From: Bin55 sp963664665
GTDB taxonomy: Bacteria; Pseudomonadota; Gammaproteobacteria; Pseudomonadales; Azotimanducaceae
Direction: 5' to 3'
Length of the DNA stretch: 64,000 nucleotides
Assembly (NCBI GenBank): GCA_963664665.2
Contig: CAXXMH010000001.1
Location: 110,096-174,095 of the forward strand
Made by a program: the position numbers and the translations under genes. How positions within the stretch are numbered: the first letter of the stretch is position 1; each line of letters starts with the position of its first letter. Under the pieces are notes generated by a model. It saw only the letters and a program-made list of their open reading frames with translations. It was not told the DNA's origin and ran no database searches. Of this stretch, positions 27,150 through 35,849 are shown in pieces.

Positions 27150-28613
27150 TTAGTTCATCATTTCAATTGCTTGTTGCCTCACGGCTTCTTCGATTTCCCA
27201 CATGATCGCGCGATTCAAATGGAAGGACGCGCGGTTGTTATTCCCAATTTGCTTGTATGCATCGCCTAGAAACAGGTTTATCCGAGCGTTCCACGGTAGG
27301 CGCTCGTATGCGACTTTTAGGTAATTAAGTCCATCGCCAGCGCGCGCGGATCGCAGCAGCGAAACGCCGAGTCCAAATGCGGCATCTACACGTAATGGAT
27401 CCCCATTTAGTGCATGCCTGTAGTGCTGAGTTGCGATGCGGCGGAGATTGTTACATTCTTCGGTAAAGACATCTAAACAGTTGTAACTTAGTAGGTCTCC
27501 CATACGTACATGAGCGTCTACGTTGGTAGGATCAAGTTCAAGTGCTCGCAACGTGCGTTCATAAGGTGTCTTGGAATCGTAAGCAGGCAAGTACGACCAC
27601 AGCACCTGAAACATAGGATGGTCGGCATCGATCTTCATCCCGCGGTCGATATGAGAAAGTGCACGTTCCGGATTGTTGCGTACCAGTATGCTCGCAAGCA
27701 GAATTCTGGCGTCCAATTCGCTCATACAACTCGGTTCGCTTATCGTTGAGAGCGCATTTGTGTCAATGTCAATCCGATAGCTCAATGGACGTGTCTTGCG
27801 GAAGTGGTCGATGAGCTTTCGCATGAACTGTTCTGGCTCAACTCCTGCCGACCTTGGCAGCAACTCGCTTGCTCGTGCACCATTGCTGATGTCAAGTAAG
27901 ATCGCATTGACCTTCTCACGCATCGGATTGCCGGTTTCATCGACACCGTGGTGAAGGAAGTGCGTCACGGCGTGGGCAAACTCGTAATGGGCTGCGTAGT
28001 CATGCTCGTGCCAGTCCAATCTAGGAACGCCGTCGAGTATGGTGCGCCATTTCGGCTCATTGCGTCGAATGGCCCTGATCATGCGTCTGTGTGAAACCTC
28101 ACCGATCGTCACTCGGTCGCTGGCGACTTCAAACGTCCCTAGGTACTGGGCGAACCCTTCTTCATACCACATCGGGATGAAATAGTCGTATCGACTACGT
28201 GAAATGTAATGGGTGTATTCGTGATAGGCGACTTGATTAGGGTGGGTTGTATGCACCGCTAAGCCAAACGCAAGAACGTGCTGACGCATCGAAGGCTGCA
28301 TAAAACCGATGAATGCGTCGGATTGGAACTCCGCGACGAACGAGTTAATGTCTTCGAATGCGATGATTTTTAGGCGGGATCGTTTTGGGAATTCGCCGGG
28401 GACCAGATCGACGGCAATCGAATGTAACGCTTGTAGAGAACTTGCAAGTGATACCATCTGACGCTTAGGCATCGCGGAGTACATTTCGAACTCCGCCGTG
28501 CGCAGTTCACACCACTCCGGCATGATGGGTTTTGCGCCTAAGGGGGATAGCAATGCGACACAACATACGAATAACACCGAGCGTATGGTGGTGTTGCGCG
28601 ATTTTTGCGACAT
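27150..28613 (-). CDS. Secreted gluzincin-type metallopeptidase with TPR repeats
   Basis: The start at ATG 28613 gives MSQKSRNTTIRSVLFVCCVALL, a good signal peptide; ATGs at 28655 and 28679 are upstream alternatives. The catalytic region has HEYTH in NQVAYHEYTHYIS, with a downstream acidic WYEEGFAQYLG that would supply the third zinc ligand, the HExxH...E pattern of the MA clan. The C-terminal half (about the last 190 residues) contains TPR-like helical pairs such as ALELDPTNVDAHVRMGDLL. Substrate unknown; probably periplasmic or exported. It converges with gspM. Its 5' end overlaps that of the divergent gene at 28553. Confidence 0.82.
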   Translation of the reverse strand: MSQKSRNTTIRSVLFVCCVALLSPLGAKPIMPEWCELRTAEFEMYSAMPKRQMVSLASSLQALHSIAVDLVPGEFPKRSRLKIIAFEDINSFVAEFQSDAFIGFMQPSMRQHVLAFGLAVHTTHPNQVAYHEYTHYISRSRYDYFIPMWYEEGFAQYLGTFEVASDRVTIGEVSHRRMIRAIRRNEPKWRTILDGVPRLDWHEHDYAAHYEFAHAVTHFLHHGVDETGNPMREKVNAILLDISNGARASELLPRSAGVEPEQFMRKLIDHFRKTRPLSYRIDIDTNALSTISEPSCMSELDARILLASILVRNNPERALSHIDRGMKIDADHPMFQVLWSYLPAYDSKTPYERTLRALELDPTNVDAHVRMGDLLSYNCLDVFTEECNNLRRIATQHYRHALNGDPLRVDAAFGLGVSLLRSARAGDGLNYLKVAYERLPWNARINLFLGDAYKQIGNNNRASFHLNRAIMWEIEEAVRQQAIEMMN

Positions 28614-29095
28614 GCGCCTTAGCTCAAGATTCAACCGACAGCGAAGGGTATTCATGGTTACCGACTCGATGCGTTCCACTTGAGACGATAGGTTTTCACG
28701 ATGAACCCGACGCCGAATCGGATTCCGTTGAAGCGTTCAGTCCAGCCAAATTCAAATCCACCCCATTTACATTGCGGGAGAACAAGACGCTCGCTAGCTT
28801 GCTTGATGATGCGGATGATGTAAATCTCTTTCTCACGATGCAAATGGAAGAAACTAATGAACTTTTCGAGTTCTCATGTAAAAACGTACTGGGCGCGAAT
28901 CGCGAACCAGGATTTAGCTGCGTAAACACGCCGCCGTCAGATATTCTGATGTTAAATCCCAAGTCGCAGCGATTCAGTCGAGCTGCGATCGGAAGTTGGA
29001 CGTTTCAGAGTGAAACGAGTCTTCGTGCCGGTAGCTCGCTCTTTGTGGAAATGGGTCAGTGCTACTCGCTGGAAGTCGAATCGGACTCTAACTGA
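28553..29095 (+). CDS. Secreted hypothetical protein
   Basis: ATG 28553 lies five bases after a GGGGGA ribosome site; an in-frame ATG at 28532 has none. 180 residues: a signal peptide (MRHNIRITPSVWWCCAIFATCALAQ), then a soluble body with four or five cysteines (RCVPLE, FSCKN, FSCVN, GQCYSLEV) that could form disulfides. No family recognised. Its first 61 bases overlap the start of the metallopeptidase gene on the other strand, and its last 34 bases overlap the minus-strand gene at 29062. Expression of all three needs checking, but the ribosome site favours this one. Confidence 0.62.
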   Translation: MRHNIRITPSVWWCCAIFATCALAQDSTDSEGYSWLPTRCVPLETIGFHDEPDAESDSVEAFSPAKFKSTPFTLRENKTLASLLDDADDVNLFLTMQMEETNELFEFSCKNVLGANREPGFSCVNTPPSDILMLNPKSQRFSRAAIGSWTFQSETSLRAGSSLFVEMGQCYSLEVESDSN

Positions 29096-29316
29096 AAGAT
29101 CTCATCCAGGATCGACTCGACGTCCTCATCTTTCTCGTCATCCGGAATCGCCAGGAGTTCCTTCTTACTGGTGATCTCGATGGTTTCAAGCAGTTCCAGC
29201 TTCTCTTGCACGGTAAGCGTGTGAGTAACAACGGTCGCTGGATCGTTAGCAACGAGCGCTGTTGTGACGAATGAGGCGATGAAAAACGCGAATGTGCGAA
29301 GTAATTGTCGAGACAT
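29062..29316 (-). CDS. Small secreted acidic hypothetical protein
   Basis: 84 residues. Residues 1-23 form a clear signal peptide (MSRQLLRTFAFFIASFVTTALVA); the mature part is very acidic and helical (EKLELLETIEITSKKELLAI, then DDEKDEDVESILDEIFQLE). No family recognised. Its 3' end overlaps that of the gene at 28553 by 34 bases in convergent orientation. The signal peptide in a short frame supports a real gene. Confidence 0.58.
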   Translation of the reverse strand: MSRQLLRTFAFFIASFVTTALVANDPATVVTHTLTVQEKLELLETIEITSKKELLAIPDDEKDEDVESILDEIFQLESDSTSSE

Positions 29317-29666
29317 GATTTTGATCTGATAGAACCTCTGCGAAGCATATACGAACTTGGGTAGTAGTTGACTAAGATCGCGGATGACAACCTAAGTCAT
29401 ACCGCTTACTCAAGTTGAGATTTGGCGCAACCTGATCGCATTCGAGAAGGTGTGGAACTGTGTTTCTGACTTTAGCTAGAACGAACCGTTGGGGGTGCAG
29501 AGCGAATAGTTCGATTCGACCCATATGAAGCAGACTATTTTGGCGATTTACCGAGTAGGCAATATATTACTAATATAGTGAGTTTCTTAGTAATAAATTC
29601 TAAATAAGCTTGTATAAATGTCTATATTAATACTATTTAACTGCTTCATGTATATAAAATTCGCCC
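29317..29666. promoter_or_regulatory. AT-rich upstream region of the aromatic hydroxylase with an inverted repeat
   Basis: About 350 bases without a gene. The last 120 are strikingly AT-rich compared with the rest of the window. TTACTAA (29567-29573) and TTAGTAA (29587-29593) form a 7-base inverted repeat with a 13-base gap, about 75-100 bases before the hydroxylase start, a plausible regulator site. It does not match the TyrR/PhhR consensus I know (TGTAAA-N6-TTTACA). Several TATA-like hexamers (for example near 29622) prevent a single promoter call. Confidence 0.45.
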
Positions 29667-30533
29667 ATGATACTTGCACGTGAAACACAACTCGCGCCGG
29701 TTGCGCAGTTCAGCGTTAGTCAAAGATATGATCGTTACGTAGACGCCGATCATGAATCTTGGCGTTGTGCGATGCGTGCGCTTGCGAACGTGCTTGAATC
29801 AAGGTGTGCGGTTCCATACGTTAAAGCTCTTCGTGAGTGTGGGCTGAGTATGCTGCGTCTTCCGAAACTGTCAGAGATCAATCAAGCGCTGGAGCGCTTT
29901 GGCTGGCAGACAGTGATGGTAGATAGCTTCATTCCGCCACCGACCTTCATGGCGCTGCAAGCGGAACGCATTCTGCCGATCACGCGTTTCGTACGCGCGC
30001 ATTCGCAATTGGGTTACACCCCTATCCCTGACATCATCCACGAAGCGGCTGGGCACCTGCCGATGCTTGTCGATAGTGATTACCGGCGTTTTCTGCAGCG
30101 ATTTGGCGAGATAGGGAAGAACCTTAAATATTCGGACTTGGATGAACAGGTCTACCTCGCTCAGAAACGGTACGCCGAGTATGCTGGACTGCATCGAAAA
30201 GAGATCTCAACGTTAAACTCGCTTCGAAGCGAGCTCGAAGACCTACGTCGACGACAGAAGGATGCAGTTACGCCTGCCTGCTTGTTGTCAAGGTTCCACT
30301 GGTGGACGGTGGAGTATGGATTGGTGGGTGAGCATGCGAAGCTATTTGGTGCTGGATTGCTCTCGTCATCTACTGAAGCGTTGGCTACGGACGAAACACC
30401 ACAGCGACGCCTGTCGTTAGAGTGCCTGGAATTTGACTACGAGATTTCGAGAATGCAACCACAGCTCTTTGTTGCTGATGATTGGAGTCATCTGAACGAT
30501 CAGCTCACTCGAGTTTTAGCACAAATCACCTAA
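29667..30533 (+). CDS. Pterin-dependent aromatic amino acid hydroxylase
   Basis: 288-residue single-domain non-heme iron enzyme, probably phenylalanine 4-monooxygenase, making tyrosine from phenylalanine with tetrahydropterin and O2. The iron ligands are visible: His125 and His130 in PDIIHEAAGH and Glu216 in HWWTVEYGL. YTPIPDIIHEA and the FGEIGK segment fit the bacterial family. There is no N-terminal ACT domain or C-terminal tetramerisation helix. The insert around 170-200 is long and charged. No pterin carbinolamine dehydratase gene adjoins it, so tryptophan or tyrosine as substrate cannot be excluded. It converges with the zinc-ribbon gene with a 4-base overlap. Confidence 0.9.
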   Translation: MILARETQLAPVAQFSVSQRYDRYVDADHESWRCAMRALANVLESRCAVPYVKALRECGLSMLRLPKLSEINQALERFGWQTVMVDSFIPPPTFMALQAERILPITRFVRAHSQLGYTPIPDIIHEAAGHLPMLVDSDYRRFLQRFGEIGKNLKYSDLDEQVYLAQKRYAEYAGLHRKEISTLNSLRSELEDLRRRQKDAVTPACLLSRFHWWTVEYGLVGEHAKLFGAGLLSSSTEALATDETPQRRLSLECLEFDYEISRMQPQLFVADDWSHLNDQLTRVLAQIT

Positions 30534-30742
30534 TCGTCTGACGTCTCCCGCACCACGACTCGTGTGCGAGTTTCCGCAAACACATGCTTCGGCATGATCG
30601 AGTGGACGTGTCCACAGGCATCACAGTAAACAACAAAGAACCAGGGTTCTTTTGATTGGCTCGACTGTTTGCTTCGCTTGCTGGCAAATCGCTCAATGCC
30701 CTCGACGCCGCAATTCGGACATTTAGGCTCGCTTTCAGGCAT
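30530..30742 (-). CDS. Small zinc-ribbon protein
   Basis: 70 residues with two CxxC knuckles, CPNCG (residues 8-12) and CDACG (about 40-44), separated by a basic Ser/Lys/Gln stretch, i.e. one zinc ribbon. The C terminus is RTRVVVRETSDD. Its start overlaps the cysE stop by 8 bases, so it is the second gene of a cysE operon. Function unknown; nucleic-acid or protein binding is only a guess. Confidence 0.75.
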   Translation of the reverse strand: MPESEPKCPNCGVEGIERFASKRSKQSSQSKEPWFFVVYCDACGHVHSIMPKHVFAETRTRVVVRETSDD

Positions 30743-31556
30743 TTTCTGGTTTTACCAAGTCGAGCTGTTGGTCCATTATTAAAGCGGGATCGTTCGCACT
30801 AGGTCTACCAACAACTTTCGCGGGTATACCAGCAACCGTGACGTGTGGTGGTACATCCTCCAGGACCACACTCCCAGCACCAACTTTTGAGCCTTCGCCT
30901 ACAGTGATGTTGCCAATGACTTTACAACCTGCACCTAATAGAACGCCGCTGTGAATCTTGGGGTGTCGATCTCCTGAGTCCTTACCCGTACCACCAAGCG
31001 TCACCGAATGAAGCATGGATACGTCGTTCTCGATGACAGCCGTTTCGCCAACGACAATGCCAGTCGCATGATCCAGCATGATGCCGCGTCCGATATCAGC
31101 AGCGGGGTGAATATCCACGCCTAAACCAATACTGATTTGCCCTTGAAAAAACTGAGCGAGTGTGGTGCGATTGTGCTGCCACAACCAGTGGCTTATTCGA
31201 TACGCTTGTAGCGCGTGAAATCCTTTGAAGAACAGGAACGGCGTTGTCAGGTCAGAACATGCTGGGTCGCGATCAAAGGTCGCCAGCATGTCTGAGCATG
31301 CGGACTCAAGAATGGACTCGTCGCTAGTACACGCTTCGTCGATCACATCTCGAATCAACATGGTTGGCAGCATCGGATTGTCCAGTTTGCTTGCCAATCT
31401 GAAGCTAAGAGCCTTGCCGAAGCTGTCGTGATTTAGAACCGTCGCGTGAAAATAACTACCTAAAATGGGTTCCTCCACGACTTTGGCTTCTGCTTCGCGA
31501 CGCATGCGACGCCAAATGTCTTCTCTAGTGTCCTGAACGTTCACGCGAAGTGTCAT
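30735..31556 (-). CDS. cysE: Serine O-acetyltransferase
   Basis: Makes O-acetylserine from serine and acetyl-CoA, the first committed step of cysteine synthesis. It has the N-terminal helical SATase domain (EPILGSYFHATVLNHDSFG, and DPACSDLTTPFLFFKGFHAL) followed by left-handed beta-helix hexapeptide repeats with DIHPAADIGRGIMLDHATG, containing the catalytic Asp/His, GETAVIENDVSMLHSVTLGG and the acetyl-CoA loop GAGSVVLEDVPPHVTVAGIP. ATG 31556 gives 273 residues; ATG 31589 would add eleven unusual residues. Confidence 0.95.
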   Translation of the reverse strand: MTLRVNVQDTREDIWRRMRREAEAKVVEEPILGSYFHATVLNHDSFGKALSFRLASKLDNPMLPTMLIRDVIDEACTSDESILESACSDMLATFDRDPACSDLTTPFLFFKGFHALQAYRISHWLWQHNRTTLAQFFQGQISIGLGVDIHPAADIGRGIMLDHATGIVVGETAVIENDVSMLHSVTLGGTGKDSGDRHPKIHSGVLLGAGCKVIGNITVGEGSKVGAGSVVLEDVPPHVTVAGIPAKVVGRPSANDPALIMDQQLDLVKPENA

Positions 31557-31630
31557 GAAAGAATGTCTGCAAATTTTGCACTCTGGCATGCGCCGACGCG
31601 TGAAATTAGTACATTCCTTAGCTTCTTAGT

Positions 31631-32521
31631 TTGACTACTTCAACGTTTTCTCGAGTCGGCATCATCGGTCGACAGGGTAATCCGCTCATTAATGACTCGT
31701 TAGAGGCTGTTCATGCCGCACTTAGACGTCAAAAGTGCGAAGTTCTCGTCGAAGCTGAATCCGCCTCGATGCTACGTGACTACGACATTCATGCCGTTTC
31801 ACGAGAAGAAATTCGATCGTGTGATCTGATCGTTGTCGTTGGTGGTGATGGCAGCATCCTGGGTGTCGCACGTGACTTCGCTCCTTCTCAGATTCCGGTA
31901 GTAGGCGTAAATCGTGGAAGCTTGGGATTTCTCGCCGATATATCGCCCGACGAAATCGAGAAACAGCTACATCGCGTTCTCAATGGGGACTACCGCTTTG
32001 AAGAGCACTTCTTGATACAGCAGACAGTACATCGCGGGAGCGACATCGCGCACGAGTCTTCAGCACTCAATGATGTCGTCGTAAGCTCGGGCTCGCTCTC
32101 GAGAATGATGGAATTTCGATTGTCGATTGATGATGAATTTGTGTACGAGCAACGGTCGGACGGACTATTAGTTTCGAGTCCAACCGGGTCTACGGCATAT
32201 TCGTTGTCAGCGGGTGGCCCGATCATGCATCCCCGCTTGGACGCGATCGCGATCATTCCGATGTATCCACATACGCTCACGTCACGACCGATCGTAGTAC
32301 CAGGCAACTTCAAGTTACGCATAGAGGTCGGACACGAAACACGTGGAGCACGAACCAGCTCAGATTCGCAAGTCGATTTTGAATTAGCGCCTGACGATGT
32401 TGTCGAAATCAGTAAGCACGAACACGTGTTACGGTTGATCCATCTATCGACGCATAGCTTTTACGAGGCTTGCCGAAGCAAGTTAGATTGGGGTTCGAGG
32501 CTAGGCTTACGAGTCGATTAG
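31631..32521 (+). CDS. nadK: NAD kinase
   Basis: ATP-dependent phosphorylation of NAD to NADP in the cytoplasm. Motifs: VVGGDGSILGVAR, the NRGSLGFLADI glycine-rich loop, ALNDVVVSSGSLSRM and SPTGSTAYSLSAGGPIMHP. 296 residues from TTG 31631; no ATG precedes the conserved VGIIGRQGNP. It converges with the MocA-like gene with a 4-base overlap. Confidence 0.95.
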   Translation: MTTSTFSRVGIIGRQGNPLINDSLEAVHAALRRQKCEVLVEAESASMLRDYDIHAVSREEIRSCDLIVVVGGDGSILGVARDFAPSQIPVVGVNRGSLGFLADISPDEIEKQLHRVLNGDYRFEEHFLIQQTVHRGSDIAHESSALNDVVVSSGSLSRMMEFRLSIDDEFVYEQRSDGLLVSSPTGSTAYSLSAGGPIMHPRLDAIAIIPMYPHTLTSRPIVVPGNFKLRIEVGHETRGARTSSDSQVDFELAPDDVVEISKHEHVLRLIHLSTHSFYEACRSKLDWGSRLGLRVD

Positions 32522-33084
32522 GTGTGAAGTTGCTGCGGCGTATCCACGTCTCGCACAATTCCCTCGTCAGCTAGTTCGAGAACTATCAATTTATCTCTGT
32601 GGCGTTGAAGAACTTCCTTCGCCCCTGCATCGCCGCTCAATGACTTCAGTTCGTCCAGGTAATTTGCCGTAAAACCCACCGGGTGTCCTGCTTGCCGTCG
32701 GAAGGAGGGCCGAACGATCGCATCCGTTTGTGACTGAATACAAGTCGCTATTGCGTCTACTGTATCAGCGCGAATCCAAGGCATATCGGCTAAACCTACA
32801 AGAAACCAGCTCATTTGCGCTAATTGAGTCGCGGCAGCAGCCAAGCTGTGACCCATTCCAAGGTGTGCGTCTGGCGCTTCTATGACGTCCACTTGAGGTG
32901 GTAGTACCGCTCGCACTGGATCATGGGGTCTGACGACAACACACACACTTTGAATATTGGCCAGATAGGGTTTTAATGCCTTGACGATCATCGGTTGACC
33001 GTCGATTTCCGCAAGTCGCTTGTCTGCGCCGAACCTCTCTGAACTACCGGCAGCGAGTATCAGTGCCGCGCCGTCCAGCGTCAT
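32518..33084 (-). CDS. MocA-like molybdenum cofactor nucleotidyltransferase
   Basis: 188-residue MobA-like NTP transferase: the nucleotide loop LILAAGSSERFGADKRL, LVGLADMPWIRADTV with the metal-binding Asp, and GHPVGF near the acceptor site. Following the XdhC-type gene by 12 bases, it most likely makes the molybdopterin cytosine dinucleotide used by xanthine dehydrogenase/CO dehydrogenase-family enzymes. No such enzyme gene is in the window. Confidence 0.85.
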   Translation of the reverse strand: MTLDGAALILAAGSSERFGADKRLAEIDGQPMIVKALKPYLANIQSVCVVVRPHDPVRAVLPPQVDVIEAPDAHLGMGHSLAAAATQLAQMSWFLVGLADMPWIRADTVDAIATCIQSQTDAIVRPSFRRQAGHPVGFTANYLDELKSLSGDAGAKEVLQRHRDKLIVLELADEGIVRDVDTPQQLHT

Positions 33085-33096
33085 GGTTTGCTAGCG

Positions 33097-34107
33097 CTAA
33101 ATTGCGGCGGCGAGAGCTTGCTCGGCGTGTGAATCGGACGCGTTCTTAGCTAGTTTTGCTCGCTCAGCGATCACTTCAGCAAGAATTGAAACTGCGATCT
33201 CGGGTGGAGTCTTGCTGCCGATCTGAACGCCGATGGGCGCATGCAGCCGCGCTAAAGCCGGCTCACTCACGTCGAGTGCGAGCAGGCGTTCGCGTCGTTT
33301 CTCGGAAGTCCGCGAAGATCCCATCGCCCCGATGTAGTAAGCATCCGTCTCGAATGCCTCGATGAGACCCATATCGTCTATCCGGGGGTCATGAGTGAGT
33401 GCGATGATGGCCGTTTGTGCATCGTTCGCTCGCTCTCGAATCACATCATCCGGGAAGTCACAGATCTTTTCGATACCCGTAACGTCAAGCTCATCGAGCA
33501 TTTCTTGGCGAGGATCGCAGACGGTGACTTGATATTCGAGCATGATCGCAAGTTCCGCGACATACTGCGTGACCATGCTAGCACCAATGACGAAAAGTTG
33601 GTGACTAGGTCCATGTACTTGGCGCAGAACACGCGAATCGTAGTCGTACGAAAAAGGCACGAAGGTGTCTGTTTCCTGAATGCGACGTTGTGAAGTCTCG
33701 ACGTTTAAAACACGTTGGATCAACTTCCTTTGCTGCAATCTAGAAGTGAGCAACTCGAAGTCTTGAATGGCCTGTTTATCGCTCTGAAGCGGTTCGATGA
33801 CGATGTCGAGGTGGCCGCCGCAGGGGAGGCCAAGCTGTTCAGCCTCCTCGTCGGACTCCCCATACCGAAAGAACTGTGGATGCGACTCGGCGAGGATTCC
33901 GTCTTTGAGTTTTTCGACCAGATCTTCTTCAACGCAGCCACCAGACAACGATCCTACGATGTGACCGTCTTCACTGCAGACCATCATTGAACCTTCTGGC
34001 CGGGGCGATGAGCCGTAGGTCGCTACGACGGTTGACAACCAGCATTTACCTCCAGATCGGAGCCAATCGTAGGTTTGTCCAATGACTTGGTGGTTGGCTG
34101 CTTTCAT
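33097..34107 (-). CDS. XdhC/CoxI family molybdenum hydroxylase maturation protein
   Basis: 336 residues. N-terminal XdhC/CoxI domain: STVVATYGSSPRPEGSMMV and SLSGGCVEEDLV with the conserved Cys. A C-terminal Rossmann domain (LFVIGASMVTQYVAELAIML, then IALTHDPRIDDMGL and YIGAMGSSRTSEKRRERL). In the family these bind the sulfurated cofactor and insert it into molybdenum hydroxylases. It forms a two-gene operon with the MocA-like gene. A perfect TATAAT on the minus strand (34140-34135) lies 28 bases upstream but has no good -35 partner. Confidence 0.92.
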   Translation of the reverse strand: MKAANHQVIGQTYDWLRSGGKCWLSTVVATYGSSPRPEGSMMVCSEDGHIVGSLSGGCVEEDLVEKLKDGILAESHPQFFRYGESDEEAEQLGLPCGGHLDIVIEPLQSDKQAIQDFELLTSRLQQRKLIQRVLNVETSQRRIQETDTFVPFSYDYDSRVLRQVHGPSHQLFVIGASMVTQYVAELAIMLEYQVTVCDPRQEMLDELDVTGIEKICDFPDDVIRERANDAQTAIIALTHDPRIDDMGLIEAFETDAYYIGAMGSSRTSEKRRERLLALDVSEPALARLHAPIGVQIGSKTPPEIAVSILAEVIAERAKLAKNASDSHAEQALAAAI

Positions 34108-34172
34108 CTTTTAAGGAGTCGCAATGAACGACTGATTATAAAAAGGACGATCCCCGGAACGTAGAGCGCGAA

Positions 34173-35849
34173 TTAGCTTAAAACTGCATGAAGATCAAAT
34201 TGTTGAGGACCTGATTCATAATTTTCCACAATAGAATCAATGACTTGATGAATAGAGTTAAAGTCGAACTCAATCTGGTCCAGCGCACCACCGTAGACCA
34301 ACTTGTCTAATTTAGTCAGTATTCCGCGTCCTTCCGGGGATGTGAGAAGTAAGTTCCTCGCAGTTACTAAATCTGAATTGAAATGCTGTGCGACCGTGTG
34401 CAATATCGCATGCCGTAGAGTGCTCGCATCACCGTGGTTAAAAGCATTTCGAATCGGTCCATAGTCGACGCCAGACGACTGTCGCTGAAGTCTGAAGCGA
34501 GGAATACGCTTTCTATTCTTAAGGTAAATCAATGCGAGTGCAAGCGTCCATCCAACGATGGCAACGATGGACATGAGATAGAACCACAGATTCGTACCCC
34601 CTGCACTTGGCGGCAACTCATCGGGTTGTTGAGCTAAATTCGCGTCATTGTCTGACCGCGAGCGGATTACATTCGAGTTCGCCGTAGGGTCCGGCACATT
34701 GAACGATGCGGCTGGTAACGTGGCGACCTTGAGTTCCTTGGCTTCCGTATCCCACCACGTTAATTGAAATTCAGGCAATGAGACTAAGCCGGGTTCAACG
34801 GGTACTAGGTTGAAAGAGCGCGTTTGCGTCCCCCAAACTCGATCACCGTCTAGGATCGAGTCGACCTCCGCTTGTTCCGGGTAGACGCGAAGGCCCTCGA
34901 TTGAATCAAGTTCCAAGGGAAGCAACGCGGATTGGTAGCTATCACGAGCGCGTACCGCTATTGAAAGGGTTAAGGCATCTCCTAGGTTTAGCGTCTTCGT
35001 GTCTGCCGGTTCAAACGACTGAGTAAGTTCGATTTTTGACGCAGGAAACCAAGGTTTGTCCTGTGGGAATTCGCTTGGAATCGGAAGAATGGTGATGAGC
35101 TTCTCTTCTGCGAAGATCGACCGAATCTGGGGACGGAATTGATTGCCGTAGATTGCCACGCGAGCGCTTTCGCCTGGTACCTTCAGCGTACCGCTCTTTT
35201 CGGCGAATACGACGTAGCGCCACTGCATCACGTAATACTCAACGCCATCGCGAGTTTCACGCAATGTCTCTCGACTTCCAATCGGCAATACGGTTGAATC
35301 GGCGATTTCTAACTGCTTGTCTTGTGGCATCGATGGAATGCGAGCTTCAGACGTGTAGAGCATGCGACGAGTCACGTAGATGGCAGCTTGAGGGTATTGC
35401 TTGTCGTGAGAAACAATCGTCTCGAAAGACGCGGTCTTGGAGATGTAGTCTCTTTCGCTGGCGGAGATAGGATTGACGCGTAATCGCAGAGCATTGGTTC
35501 GAGATGAACCCACGACGATTGGTGGAATATCGATCGTTCCAGTACGTTTTGGCATAAGCTCAAGTCGCCAGTTCTTCGCACTATCCATTCGACCATTGAC
35601 GATTTGAATGCTCGATTCAGTCGAGACTTGTGATATCTCGAAATCTCTTTCTAGCGCGCTGAAGTCTGGATCGATAGTGTTACGATTTCGATCGGTTACG
35701 GTGAGTGTGACTGACTCAAACTCCGACACGACATCTGCACTAAGTGTGGCAGTTACCTGTCCGTGTGCGTTCGCTGCGCAGAGTAGTACGAGTATGGTGA
35801 CACCCGCGTAAACCTTAAAAAGCGCAAATCTCTTTGTAGACCTCACCAT
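34173..35849 (-). CDS. batD: BatD family protein
   Basis: 558 residues: signal peptide (about 1-30), a long periplasmic beta-sandwich region (VTATLSADVVSEFESVTLTV, then FEISQVSTESSIQIVNGRMD, typical of BatD), one C-terminal membrane segment (about 418-440, LWFYLMSIVAIVGWTLALAL) and a cytoplasmic tail. Last gene of the moxR/bat operon; it overlaps the upstream gene by 7 bases. In the family it scaffolds the BatA/BatB complex, with a proposed role in stress or oxygen tolerance; the mechanism is not settled. Confidence 0.9.
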   Translation of the reverse strand: MVRSTKRFALFKVYAGVTILVLLCAANAHGQVTATLSADVVSEFESVTLTVTDRNRNTIDPDFSALERDFEISQVSTESSIQIVNGRMDSAKNWRLELMPKRTGTIDIPPIVVGSSRTNALRLRVNPISASERDYISKTASFETIVSHDKQYPQAAIYVTRRMLYTSEARIPSMPQDKQLEIADSTVLPIGSRETLRETRDGVEYYVMQWRYVVFAEKSGTLKVPGESARVAIYGNQFRPQIRSIFAEEKLITILPIPSEFPQDKPWFPASKIELTQSFEPADTKTLNLGDALTLSIAVRARDSYQSALLPLELDSIEGLRVYPEQAEVDSILDGDRVWGTQTRSFNLVPVEPGLVSLPEFQLTWWDTEAKELKVATLPAASFNVPDPTANSNVIRSRSDNDANLAQQPDELPPSAGGTNLWFYLMSIVAIVGWTLALALIYLKNRKRIPRFRLQRQSSGVDYGPIRNAFNHGDASTLRHAILHTVAQHFNSDLVTARNLLLTSPEGRGILTKLDKLVYGGALDQIEFDFNSIHQVIDSIVENYESGPQQFDLHAVLS

